Shown: one piece after another, positions 15,001 through 24,800 of the stretch
Position numbering within the stretch: the first letter of the stretch is position 1
Layout: each line of letters starts with the position of its first letter
Source: Bedellia somnulentella
Taxonomy: Eukaryota; Arthropoda; Insecta; Lepidoptera; Bedelliidae
Direction: 5' to 3'
NCBI GenBank assembly: GCA_963576735.1
Contig: OY755183.1
Span: 13,969,213 to 14,033,212 of the forward strand
Length of the DNA: 64,000 nt
The notes under the pieces: model-generated
Told to the model about the DNA's origin: nothing
Databases searched by the model: none
What the model saw: the letters and a program-made list of their open reading frames with translations, nothing else
Position numbers and translations under genes: made by a program

Positions 15001-15474
15001 GAAGGAGAAGAAGAAACAACACTAAAGTCGCCAGAAGTTGAAAGCAATAACTCCACCTTGAAATCTTCAGATGACACCATTCAGACCACTGAAGGTGACG
15101 AATCAAGAGAATCTTTTCATACAGATACTGAATATACAAGTGATAATGAAAAATCACCTATGAAAGATTCCCTCACAACACAGACCATATCCCAGACAGA
15201 AACATCTGAAGACACGCAACTATCAAACAAGGAAAGCAACAATACCCCTGATGGATCTCCTACCAAAAAAAATGTAGACAAAGAATCTCCTAAAAACTCA
15301 CCATCAAAACCAGTTGAAGATAAATCTTCTGAAGAGAGTCTTACGAAAAATACAATTGTAGAGAAAGAAGAATCTCCTAAAGTGTCACCAACAAAAAATA
15401 CAGATACAGATAAAGAAAGTCTCAATGAAGTTGTTCCAGATGATTTGATACAACACATAGAAAAAGAGGCTTAA
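1..15474 (+). CDS. Multi-Tudor domain protein, 3' part of gene (13 exons in window)
   Basis: Exons: 1-378, 455-652, 2040-2215, 7182-7259, 7850-7951, 8342-8479, 10074-11185, 11275-11292, 11360-11508, 11826-11987, 12176-12342, 12460-12695, 12782-15474. Their sum is 5607 nt, 1869 codons with stop, and all phases agree. The start lies upstream of the window. Seven Tudor cores are visible, with motifs such as WYRA...VDYGN. They lie in exon 1, exon 10074, exon 11826 (degenerate, PDYG) and four in the last exon (about 12820, 13390, 13950, 14500). Tudor cores bind dimethyl-arginine on PIWI-type proteins through aromatic residues, and such proteins scaffold nuage and piRNA bodies. A basic Arg/Gly/Asp linker and a W-rich heptapeptide repeat separate the first two Tudors. 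The C-terminal ~220 residues are acidic, Ser/Thr-rich, with SPTK-like motifs. Maternal Tudor or a TDRD1-type orthologue are both possible; the family call is firm, the orthologue is not. Confidence 0.92.
653..2039 (+). other. Tudor intron, no recognisable element
   Basis: AT-rich intron between exons ending at 652 and starting at 2040. No open frame with family features, no repeat shared with the rest of the window, and no tRNA-like motif were found. Confidence 0.6.
2234..2371 (-). mobile_element. tRNA-derived SINE, family A
   Basis: On the minus strand positions 2371-2292 read as a tRNA-like head: A box TAGCTCAATTGGCAGAGC, B box GGTTCGATTCC, and a pairing 7-bp acceptor stem starting TGACACT. 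The anticodon arm does not pair, so this is a SINE head, not a tRNA gene. A flank reading CATGAAAACCTCATGT (about 2247-2262) recurs at other copies. Confidence 0.75.
2412..2482 (+). mobile_element. SINE family A fragment, plus orientation
   Basis: Contains a B-box-like GGTCGTGGGTTGGATTCC followed by GGTGTCGAAACTTTTCTTTT, the same tail as the copy near 40560 read on its minus strand. It faces the copy at 2234-2371 and lacks the A box. It ends about 20 bp before the Transib element. Confidence 0.6.
2509..4405 (-). mobile_element. Transib DNA transposon, internally deleted, in a Tudor intron
   Basis: Terminal inverted repeats of 38 bp (2509-2546 and 4368-4405) differ at one base and begin CACAGTG, the Transib and V(D)J signal heptamer. 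Target duplication CGATG lies at 2504-2508 and 4406-4410, the 5-bp size typical of Transib. The 1.9-kb length is shorter than an autonomous copy (about 3 kb), and the transposase lacks its middle. The coding direction is minus, so the 5' end is at 4405, opposite to the host gene. Confidence 0.93.
2699..3914 (-). pseudogene. Transib (RAG1-like) transposase remnant, two frames
   Basis: An N-terminal piece (3914-3537; probable Met at about 3860, after an acceptor TTTTCAG) overlaps in another frame a C-terminal piece (3619-2699). The C-terminal piece keeps, in RAG1 order: an Asp in TMIDGK (second catalytic Asp), C-x-x-C in TCYTCG (zinc C2 site), GNTARRF, H-K-V-L-F-H (zinc H2 site, same HxxxxH spacing as RAG1), and Glu in LSEEAQEARNKD (catalytic Glu). 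The region that would carry the first catalytic Asp is deleted and the join breaks the frame, so no active transposase is expected. Family assignment rests on these motifs plus the TIRs. Confidence 0.88.
4494..5060. other. Tudor intron segment, nothing recognised
   Basis: Between the Transib right end and the first leucine-like SINE. The open frame at 4494-4748 is low-complexity and has no family motif. Confidence 0.5.
5072..5145 (+). mobile_element. tRNA-derived SINE head, GGCCGAGTGG type
   Basis: A box TTGGCCGAGTGGATACGTGG and B box GGGTTCGAATTC are 40-50 bp apart, as in class II (Leu/Ser-like) tRNAs, but flanking stems do not pair well. A second copy lies in inverse orientation at 5836-5915. 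Confidence 0.65.
5191..5554 (-). mobile_element. tRNA-derived SINE, family B, full length
   Basis: Read on the minus strand: head GATAGCCCAGTGGGTAGAAC (A box) and GTTCGAATCC (B box), a body with GTTTTCCTCACGATG and CACGTGA motifs, then a 3' tail ending CCAACCCCTTCGGGG, GGCGTGAACGTTTATG and a TTATG-like repeat. The tail pattern matches the RTE-like LINE at 28590-31985. Confidence 0.8.
5836..5915 (-). mobile_element. tRNA-derived SINE head, GGCCGAGTGG type
   Basis: Minus strand reads GTGGCCGAGTGGATACGTGA then CGCGGGTTCGAATTCC. It shares nearly the whole head with the plus-strand copy at 5072, and the two bracket the family B SINE. Confidence 0.65.
6827..7123 (+). mobile_element. SINE family B, 5'-truncated
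   Basis: Plus-strand copy of the body and tail of the element at 5191-5554, lacking the tRNA head. It ends in TTATGTTTATGTTATG. It lies just upstream of the Tudor exon at 7182, in inverse orientation to the first copy, so the intron transcript could fold on itself. Confidence 0.8.
8480..10073 (+). other. Tudor intron with a decayed SINE C fragment
   Basis: Mostly unrecognised AT-rich sequence. Positions about 9566-9690 carry a degenerate minus-strand family C fragment (ATACTCACGGCTATAAATTT, GGGGTAGCCAGAGC). The intron starts right after AGCAAACG at 8479 and ends at the acceptor before 10074. Confidence 0.55.
10132..10395 (+). repeat. Coding heptapeptide repeat (W-G-E-K-K-D-N) in the Tudor protein
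   Basis: In the Tudor reading frame (codon start at 10075) this stretch encodes about eleven imperfect copies of a 7-residue unit, GEKKDNW, with S/G and D/E variants. The 21-bp period keeps the frame. The unit is highly charged with one regularly spaced Trp, so it is probably a disordered linker between Tudor domains. Frame-shifted readings of the same repeat give spurious open frames on both strands. Confidence 0.9.
11275..11292 (+). CDS. 18-nt microexon of the Tudor gene
   Basis: The exon at 10074-11185 ends in phase 1 and the exon at 11360 needs phase 1. Between them an 18-nt exon flanked by CAAG and GTATTT adds six residues (A-S-G-P-E-K) and preserves phase. Skipping it also keeps the frame, so it may be alternatively spliced. 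The support is splice sites and phase only. Confidence 0.6.
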
Positions 15475-16029
15475 GGTCTGTTTAACTATAAAATGTGCCG
15501 GTAAATAATTATGTGAACACAAATTTAGTGCCTATTAGCACTTGTAAAGTGTAAAGTGTGATATTGGACTGCTAAAAAACATACATTGTTTGTCTTATGT
15601 TTAGGTTAAGAAATCTTTAATGATGTTATTTAAAGAATAATTTCTAATTGTCATATTCCCAAATGTTGGTTGTGATCCTCAATATAACACGACCACATCT
15701 GAGTCTTCAGAAATGTTTGTTATAGTTGATTGAAGCAACCTCAAGCATTCTCTTGATACTCATTGCTTTTTATTAAGTTTCAGTTTTGTTTATATACTAA
15801 ATATATAAGTATGTTAGTATTAAGATTTTCCAGTTAAAACACCGTCTAAGTTTGTTACACTTTCATTTGTTATTTGTTTTTTATACGTAATACACAACTT
15901 GATTAAGACTCATTTGTTTATTTCAATGTCGTATGTTAAATCTCAATCCTTATGTATATATAATTTTCCATTTTAAATAGAAGGAAACAAAGGATGATTT
16001 CTAGAACCACATCATTTCTTTTTATTATT
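15475..16029 (+). other. Tudor gene 3' flank
   Basis: Presumed 3' UTR after the TAA at 15472-15474. No canonical AATAAA was found in the first 500 bases, so the polyadenylation site is not placed. Confidence 0.4.
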
Positions 16030-16144
16030 ATTATCATCTTTTCCCCAAGCAACTTCCAAAAGTGGCTGAGGAATTCATCATTCCAAAGCTCTGGCTACCC
16101 CGTTAAGGGATTTATAGCCGCGAGTATATGTATGTATGTATGTA
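16030..16144 (+). mobile_element. SINE C fragment (3' end)
   Basis: Contains AAGTGGCTGAGGAATT, AGCTCTGGCTACCCCGTTAA, GGGATTTATAGCCGCGAGTA and a (ATGT) tail, the 3' half of the family C element on the plus strand. Confidence 0.75.
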
Positions 16145-16710
16145 TCATTTCTTTTCGCGGGTAGGGCCTGGAGACAGATAGACAGCGGAGGCTTTGTAAT
16201 AGGGTATTAAGGTCCCGTTAAAAAGGGGCGTAAACAAGATGAAACAAGAAAATAATTCTGTTATGTATGGGTACAATAATAGTAACGGTAAAGTCATAGT
16301 CATACCTACCATCATAGAAATATAATACGGTATAATAGTATCTAAGTAGTTGTATAAGGCTACCTTGTTTTAACGGATGAGGTTGCTGGCAGCACAAACA
16401 ATCATAGTAACTATACAGTAGGTTCGAACATCTCTTGTGCTCTTGCTTTAACTATTATTGTATCTATAAACAACTGAATTTCTATAGTAAGCCGGCCATA
16501 TCCACATTTAAAAAACATTGCAAACGCGCATGAACTACGTGTTTTTATATGTTGTTAGGTGAGAGTTCGAAGAGAGTTGAGAGTAGTTAATACCCAAGGT
16601 AGCAACCCTGAAAACCTTTTCTACCTCTAGAGTATTTTAAAAACCGCGAAATTTTGGCACAAATTTCAGTTTGTTATAAAAGTCTACTTAGCGAAACCTG
16701 AGCACACTAT

Positions 16711-16928
16711 GGGCCAGTTTTTTGATCCGGAGTTAAAAATATAACCATTTGTTACATTGACTATAGTTAAATGACTAACCAGTAGTTAAATCGTAAATCC
16801 ATTTTGGTTCGATATTTGACCATTAGTTACTCTAACCATGGGTCAAAAAATGAATTTTGCTGATATTTAACTAATAGTTACGATATTTAACAAATTGTTG
16901 AGTTAATCACGGATCAAAAAACTGGCCC
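16711..16928. mobile_element. MITE, Tourist/Harbinger-like, 218 bp
   Basis: Terminal inverted repeats read GGGCCAGTTTTTTGATCCG at both ends (19 bp, perfect). A 3-bp duplication TAT flanks it (16708-16710 and 16929-16931). The inside is AT-rich with repeated AACTA/TAGTTA motifs and no coding capacity. A GG-rich terminus and 3-bp duplication suggest PIF/Harbinger, but the usual TWA target is not exact. Confidence 0.7.
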
Positions 16929-17084
16929 TATGTCTATTGATTGCGAAGATACAGCAAGTCAAAGATGGGCAACAATATAATTGGTGGAGGATTTACATCC
17001 AATTACACAAATGGTAAGGAGCTGAAAAAAAGCCGTATGGCTGGGGATGGGAGACCGGCAAACAAGGTCTAATGCCTGTCACAA

Positions 17085-17396
17085 TGTGCGCAGAGGTCTC
17101 CAGACCATGCTGAAAAATGTTGGATTGCAAATGAAAGAAAGATTGCTTAGGTTCGTACCCTTGCAGAAAGGCCGGGCTAAAGTGCTTTATATTATGTTCT
17201 TTTTGCCAAGGTCGAAATTGCAACAACGCCATCTCTATCGTTCTGGATGTCGAGGACGAGGATGAGGCAATCCAACACCATATGCCGACCCGCCTCCAGA
17301 AAAAACTACACCTCCATCCACAGATCTTGACTTGTTCAGACCTGGTCCCTCCAAAAGGACGACACTCCCAAGTCTCTAAATTTGTATAAATTTTTA
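17085..17396 (+). pseudogene. Degenerate Cys-rich (CXC-like) coding remnant, probably of a transposon
   Basis: In the frame that passes 17150-17270 the translation contains CRKAGLKCFILCSFCQGRNC, spacing like the Cys-rich CXC domain in some insect transposon proteins and Tesmin/TSO1 relatives. It is followed by acidic residues, and in another frame a Pro-rich tail ends at a stop near 17380. Upstream stops and frame changes show it is broken. No parent gene could be named. Confidence 0.4.
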
Positions 17397-17489
17397 TTTT
17401 TATGTCGTTACACTGTTTTTATTGTGTTTACTTGACCTTAAATGCCAAATTTGTGCTTTTTGTTCCAATTCAAAAAAAAGTCAAATTCA

Positions 17490-18044
17490 AACGTACACAC
17501 AAATACTCACGCCATTAGTTCCCATTGGGGTAGGCAGAGACTATCGATCGCCACTTCGTACCAGTGTTGATGAGGAGTCCTCTTCCTCAAAATGAGGAAT
17601 TTCCTCATATTTTTGAGGTTCCTCTTCCTCAAAATTTGATTTAAAAAATCCTCTTCCTCATATTTTAAGAGGAACGACAGTTATAACTTTTGTTGAAACG
17701 AAATGTGTGTGATAGAGAGAGACAGCGAAGTCTCGCCGTATTAAATAGTTAAAGGAAGACAGAGATGAAAACATATAAACAAGTTCAATACTGGCGTAAT
17801 CTGCGTAATGTTACTTGTTCTTTTATTCCTCTTCAGCATCCTCATCCTCTTAGTCTACCAGATTCCTCATCCTCTTCCTCAAAATAGATTTTCTAAAATT
17901 CCTCATCCTCTTCCTCATGACAAGTTCCTCAACAACTCTACTTCGTACGATTCTGACAAACCTCTCTAGCTTCGTTTACATCCATCAATCTTTTCATACA
18001 TGCTCTTTTATTCTTCATACTACAGACGCCTGCCCTTGAAATTC
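17490..18044 (-). mobile_element. RTE-like LINE 3' fragment, split by a MITE
   Basis: Minus-strand pieces 17490-17561 and 17949-18044 match the end of the LINE ORF at 31820-31975 (codons for KRLMDVNEAREVCQ and SAYPN). The two pieces join across the MITE at 17562-17940. The 3' end is CGTGAGTATTTGTG. Confidence 0.8.
17562..17940. mobile_element. Non-autonomous hAT-like element, 379 bp
   Basis: Flanked by the 8-bp duplication CTTCGTAC (17554-17561 and 17941-17948). Ends are imperfect inverted repeats: CAGTGTTGATGAGGA on the left, TAGAGTTGTTGAGGA on the right read inward. Subterminal zones carry many copies of GAGGAAGAGG/GATGAGGAA in both orientations, like transposase-binding arrays of hAT elements. 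No ORF. It sits inside an older LINE fragment. Confidence 0.85.
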
Positions 18045-18376
18045 AAACGTTCACGCCATATAACCCTAAAGGGGTAGGCAGAGGTACTTATACTTCTAAA
18101 CGTTACGTGACATTGTCATCTGGTTTTCAGAGTACCCACGTTTTGCATGGACAGTGTACTCACGTGACAGGGGGCAGGTCTATCGCCGTTTTGAACGAAT
18201 ACACTGTCACATGGCTAAGTACAACTCAGCCATGTGGGTTTCCTAAAATGTTAGTTAACCACCATGATAAATAACCACACATATCTTTAAAAAAGACAAA
18301 TTGGAGTAGGCCTGACCCGGAATTTGAAACATCATCGCCTGCACGATAAGCGGGGTTCTACCCACTGAGCTATCAA
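18045..18376 (-). mobile_element. SINE family B, near full length
   Basis: Tail (AACGTTCACGCC) at the left, degenerate tRNA head (GATAGCTCAGTGGGTAGAAC on the minus strand) at the right. More diverged than the copy at 5191. Confidence 0.75.
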
Positions 18377-18660
18377 ATTCAAATATATTTATTGCAAGTC
18401 ACATTGTGGGATTAGGTGGTAATGAGTTGATTAGTTACAAATGTGACACCCTGCAAGGGCGCAGCAACCTAAGAGGCTTAAAACAACGTTGCTTGTCCTA
18501 ATACATCCTACATATATTATTGAGCACAATGTATTTTTTATTCAGCCCAGGTAGCGAGTCGGCTCGTGCACAAAGGTTTCCGTACCATCATTTAGGAAGA
18601 GGTAGTAGCATTCTAAGCCGACACTACACGGCAAAGGTATTTTTAAAAGGCAATAAAACA
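18377..18660. other. Gene-free stretch with possible LINE 3' tail
   Basis: AAATTCAAATATATTTATTG (about 18374-18393) resembles an inverted LINE terminal AATAAATATATTTGAATTT. The rest is unclassified, with a SINE C-like end (TCTAAGCCGACACTACACGG, about 18610-18632). Confidence 0.4.
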
Positions 18661-18679
18661 AAAAACTGACCTAAATAAC

Positions 18680-18685
18680 TTTATT
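18680..18685 (-). terminator. Putative polyadenylation signal of the condensin gene
   Basis: TTTATT on the plus strand is AATAAA on the minus strand, about 155 bp past the condensin stop codon. Confidence 0.5.
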
Positions 18686-18840
18686 ACCTTAGTACAGACA
18701 AAAAATGCGCTACAAAAATCTTCTGTACATTACATATCATTCTTAACTTTACATAAATACTACGAAAGTTCGGTGCGATATAAACATAAATGCATTTAAA
18801 ATATAAGTATATACAATGTCCAGCATTAATATTTAGCACT

Positions 18841-21800
18841 TCATAGAAGTCCTACAATAGAAAAGTCTTTAAGGTCATCATTCTTTTCGAGAACAAGTCC
18901 TTTTTCGTTCGCTAAATGAAGTACGGATAGTAAGGCTAGAGGTACACTGAGTGATTCTCTCATGTTAGTTGATAACTTGTTTGGTAACTTGGAGTATACT
19001 GTGAAGAAAGTCGTTGGTGATACATCTTCTTTTTCGTCTGAAGAAGTCTTCTCTGTCAGCATCTTCCAAGTTTGATGTTTTAATTGTTTCATGTCCACTT
19101 TTTTCGCTCGCATCGCGTATGGGATGAATATTTTTGCGATCTGTTGAAAAATACGATGCATTAGAAAATTTAGTCGCAATATTACACACAGGGTATTAAG
19201 TTTAATGCACAATCTTGTTTTAAAATATTTGTATAATATATTAAAAAGGGTATGGGGCTTTTTAAGTGGTTTTTGGGCGATGGCGTTGGAAACCCATCAC
19301 TAAGAATACTTTATTTCTTTCATCTTGTCCCTTATCAACTTCCAAATGTGGCCGAGGAGTTTCCAGCTCTGGCTACCCCTTTTTGGGATTTGTGGCCGTG
19401 AGCAAATGTATATACGTATATAATATTAGCCTTCCTTAGTCTTAATTTGAAAGAAATATGGTCAGTATATTAAATATTTATATTCATATACCTTAGTGGG
19501 CGGTTCCAACATATCTCCGAAATCCTCACTCTCCGCATTCTTCACCTGTTCTGGTAAATCTCCGGCCGCCGTGCCGTCCTCGTTGGCCCAATCCTCAGCA
19601 TCCTGAGGATAAGTAGAGTGAGGAAAAGATGAGAAACGTTGTTGAGATAATGGAAGGAAAGTTGATTATATATGTAATATCATGACTGTGTTGAATTATA
19701 TATTTTTACTTAATTACTCATACTCAATTAATTCTAGTTCGCAGAAAGTATTTTTTGCAATTTATATGATCCTGAGAACTGTCACATTAAGTATTCTTTT
19801 CATACATGCTGTTTTCTTCTCAATTAGAACACCCGCCTAATATATCTGCTAGCATATAGATATTCTTAGGTTGAACTCGTCATTTTATAATACACATTAA
19901 AAAAACTACGAATTGGCTACTAAAGAAGTGCGCCCTCTGTAAGTAGTAAGAAATTGCACTAGACTTATATTAAACATTACGATTTAGTTCACATTAGACT
20001 TTCAAAAATTAATAATTTTTTTGTTGGAAACATATATAATATAATACTCACAGGCACACTATTTGGACAATAAGACGCGTCGTTTTCATTATCATAGTTG
20101 TATTCTTTCGGCTCGTCTACTTGTACTGGCTCCTCTTGTTTAGATTTTTGTTCTAACTCGCTTTTTCGGAGTAGAACCACTTTGCGACGGAGGAATAACT
20201 TACGGAAGTATGATTCGTCGAGACCTCTGGAAGTTGGAATTGATATTAAGCATACATGCATATACTCACGACTACAAATCCCCAAAAAAGGGCAAGCCAG
20301 AGCCTCTTAATCAGCAAAGTCTAAGAATCTATTGGAAGTTGAGTTGGGAAAAGTTTGTAAAGTATAGGTTATTGCCATCATCAAACTATCCTGAAAATCA
20401 CTTTGAAAACCTCAATACTTTTTGTCTCCTCTTACGAACACCCACGGTAAGTTGTGGAGTAGTGGTATGGTAAGCCGACACACATCATGTTATTTAGGGA
20501 GGTGCAATAGAAGAGAAGTTCCAAAGGCGAGTTAAAATTCATAAACATATTTCTTATTCATAATCTATGTAATGAGTGATGATTTGAATAATCTATATTA
20601 TAGCAACACAACTTTGCAGCAGAGGAATATCTTGCGGAAGTATGTCTCGTTGAGACCCCTGTTGGAATTGTTATTTAGAAAGGTACAATATTTTGATTCT
20701 ATATAAATGTGTTACAATTAATACGGCAATCTAGGGAGGTAAATTCATTAACTTATTTCGCTTTCTTCATCTACACTAATTATACACAATTGATTGTTAG
20801 TGTTTATTTTTTATTGTATTGAGGAACACAACAAATGATTTGTTAGTGTTTATTTTTGATTGTATTGAGGAATCCAAAACAATGCCACTAATAAAAAAAA
20901 ACTTTTAATAAAATTCTACAAACTTAATTAGAAAAATAGGCTACATACTATCGACCTTAATTTTATAAGCGATGAGCAGTTAGTGAAGAAACTTTAATAT
21001 TTGAAAAATATCACTACTAATATATATATATAATTCACGTGTCACAGTGTTTAACACCAAACTCCTCTGAAATGGCTGAAATAATTTAAATGAAATTTTG
21101 CATACACATTCAGTAGGTAAGAGAATAGGTCTATAATTTTTATTCCCGTAAGTCATAAGGGTTGTACATGTACACCGCTAATATTTTATTTTTATTTTAT
21201 CGATTAGAAATTCCCTAGAAATAATTTAAATGGCAAAACAATGTTTAGCCGTTTCAGCTAGTATAAGTATAGAAATATAAAATAATACCTATCAACAGGC
21301 GTCTTAAAATTAGCCTCATTCCACGTAGGTCCGGTGGCCAAAGTTTTCCTGCTAATCATAATTTTCGCAGGTTGTGCCGGTTCGTATTCTCCTCCGATAA
21401 TTGAGTGGTCAGTGGCCAATCCACTTACTGTGAAGTCTAGTTGCTTTTTGGTCCGTGGTTTTTTACCTTCCACTGTTAAACGACCCGCTGTCGATTGGGT
21501 GCGTTCTGTCATTTTTGAAGCTGTAAAGAGTATTTGGGTATTGTTACAAAGATTACTTTAGGATGTGATAGCTCAGTGGGTAGAACACATAGATAGAGTA
21601 TGCTATACCTACGTATATAGATTGGCAATACAAAGATGTCAGTGATATAAAAATCTTTGTTGGCTAATACCGATTATTATATATAATGTCTACAAACAGC
21701 GAGAGTTTTAAAATATGTATATATTACTATGTGTATACCTCTATTACTTCTCAGTCGCCAGTGCAATGGTCTCATATCGTTAACTCTGGCAGGTTCTCCT

Positions 21801-24800
21801 ATATCTGTGAGTGTATGTATGTATGTATGTTTGTATGTATCTATGTATGTATCTATGCACCTCTATTACTTCTCAGTCGCCAGTGCAATGGTCCTGCCCA
21901 GCAATGCAACGAACAGTATGCGTACTCAAGTCGCAAATCTGAGGTATTTCTTGGTCTCATATCGGTAACTCTGGCGGGTCCTACTATAGCCGTGAGTGTA
22001 TGTATGTATCTATGTATGTTTGTATGTATCTATGTATGTTTGTATGTATCTATGTATGTTTGTATGTATCTATGTATGTTTGTATGTATCTATGTATGTA
22101 CCTCTATTGCTTCTCAGTCGCCAGTGCAATGGTCCTGCCCAGCAATGCAACGAACAGTATGCGTACTCAAGTCGCAAATCTGAGGTATTTCTCGGTCTCA
22201 TATCGGTAACCCTGGCGGGTCCTCCTCCGATTCCTATTCGAGCAACGCAAGCTGCAACGGCCACGTCGCATTCTTCGTCGCTTTCTATGCCAGCTAGGGG
22301 CTCGTCATCTGTGGGGTGTTATAATTATAATTTAGAATAGAATAACTCTTTATTGCACATCAAACACAAATTTACAAAAAATAATAATATGATCAAACAG
22401 TTTACAAAGAGGTACAATAGGCGGTCTTATCGCTAAAAGCGATCTCTTCCCGACAACCTTTGAAAGGTGAGATCGGTAAATTAATTACTTGGGTAGGTGC
22501 ACAAAATAAGGCGAAAAAAAAATGTTTAAAAAAATTAGTTAGTTTTGTGGGAACAGCAAAGATATACTGGCCAGTAAACCTTGCTGTGTACCAACTTAAA
22601 CTTTGTATTTATGCTTAGCTCGAAAAACATTTACATACCGTGATGTGGGAATATGAGTGAGACGCTGCTATGTGCGAGTGAGTCCGCAGTAGTGTGCGCT
22701 TTAACATTACTACCACAGTGTCATGGAATCTTTAGGAGTTAAGTTTAAATTAAGCTTTGACCAGTTGAAGAGTTTTCGAATCATTTTGATAAACTATTTA
22801 AGCCCATGTTTCCTGTATTTGAAGCCAACTCTATTTGAACTACAAAAGGTTATTGCTTTCGACAGTATGAAATATTTTAATGAATTTAGACTAGATGATA
22901 GATAACCAAAGTATGTTTGTTAGATTTGGAGTTATGAATCACGGTTTTGTCATTTTTTATTTGATAGCCGGTCCTGGCCGTTAGACGTCTGTAGCTATAA
23001 TTTACAAAGGAAATTTGAAGTACTGACTATTCCGTACGCACGTCAGTACGTGCTGACGGTCAGGACCTAAGGTCAGGTTAGCTCTGAACACAGCCTAAGA
23101 GTCAGTACAATACATTCCAGTGAGTAATTTGGTCTGTACTATAATGATATATTTTTTACTATACATACCCAATAAGTCATTGTGATTGTCATCATCAGGT
23201 ATAGGCTCTACTTCCGCATTGACATCGAACGCCAGCGCTTGTTGCGACAAGTTCAGACGATTGTCTTCCACCCAGTTGTTGACGCGATTGTCACTGATAT
23301 AAGGAGAAAAAATAAATCATACATATATTCACGGCCATAAAACCCAAAAGGGGTAGCCAGAGCTTCAGATCTAGAAATTCTCAGCCACATTTGGATGTTG
23401 ATAGGGGAGCAGATAGCAGAAATAAATTATTGTTGGTGATGGGTCTCCAACAGCATCTCCCAAAAACCATTTTAAAAAGCCCCATACCCTTAGTCGCTCT
23501 TACGACACCCGTGGGGACAAAGGGGTAGTGACATTCTAAGTCAGCACTACACAAAAAATAAATTAGGTATCTTATATCTAAGGTCTCTGCAGTATGAAAT
23601 TAGCTTAGCCTAGCTTTGAAAGAGCAAAAACTATTTTTAAAAATAGTCAATAGCTCCCCACTAGTCAATACAAATTAGTGTCAATACGTCATTGAAAGAT
23701 GTTTTGTTTTAACTGTGCAGAATATTTTAAAACCAATTAACATATTTAAGTGTAGTTGATGTATATGTACCCACCTATGAAAATTATACAGCGCGCTGCG
23801 CCCGCGCATTCGTCAGCTTTGACAGTAATAAACCAGTACGTGTGTTAAACGGTCGTTTTACTTATCTCAATACTTATCACTGGCGACGAGGTTTTTTTCG
23901 AGTTACCTGCGCGAGTAAAAGTTACGATGGCGTTTTTGGGTAATTTGCCTATATTTGACCACAAAAGTGGTGAATGGTCACTCTTTAAGGGACGTTTAAC
24001 ACAGTTTATAAAGCTAAATTCGGTGGAAGGAGAGTTTATGAGTGCAATTCTCATCACTCATTTGTCCGATGAGTCGTATCGTTTGTTGCGAAATCTTGCC
24101 TACCCGATAGACGTGGATACGCTTAGCTACGTAAGACTGGTTGAATTACTCGATAATCACTTCAAACCGAAGAGTTGTTCATACGCGTACAGAGCGAAGT
24201 TTTATGGAGCAACAAAGAGTCCAGGCGAAAGTTTGGGAGACTGGGCGGCGCGACTCAGAGGTCTAGCGACCTATTGTGATTTTGGCACCGCCTTGGAAAC
24301 GAATCTCACGGATCGTTTCGTCCTTGGCCTAGACTCAGGTCCCGAACGCGATAATTTGTTCGAGCAAATTCCGAAAAAGGTCATTTAAAAAAAATGTGTA
24401 GTAAAAAAAACAGTGCTCATTCACGTCTTAATAAAACAAGTGATGAGGAGTGCGACGCTAGCGGCTGTGAGGAATGCCATAATTTTAATTTGAGGTATGT
24501 GACTGATAAGCCTATTAAAGTAAATATAACCATAAATAGTACGAATATTGACATGGAGCTAGATTCTGGTTCGGGTGTATCAGTTATTTCAGAGAAACTG
24601 TATCGTAAATTCTTTTCGAATTATTCTCTAATGGAAAGTAACTTGAAAATGTGCTTATATAACGGACATAAAATTGCACCTTTAGGATATTTTAAAGCAG
24701 TTGTCATATTTAATCAATTGGTTAAAAAGATCATATTTTTTGTTGTTAAAAACGGAGGGCCGCCACTACTGGGTCGCAATTTTATGTCAGCATTTGATAT

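Noticed and set aside
14592..15458. Antisense Ser-rich ORFs over the Tudor last exon
   Set aside because: Shadows of the acidic Glu/Thr/Ser-rich C-terminal coding sequence, with no splice or start context.
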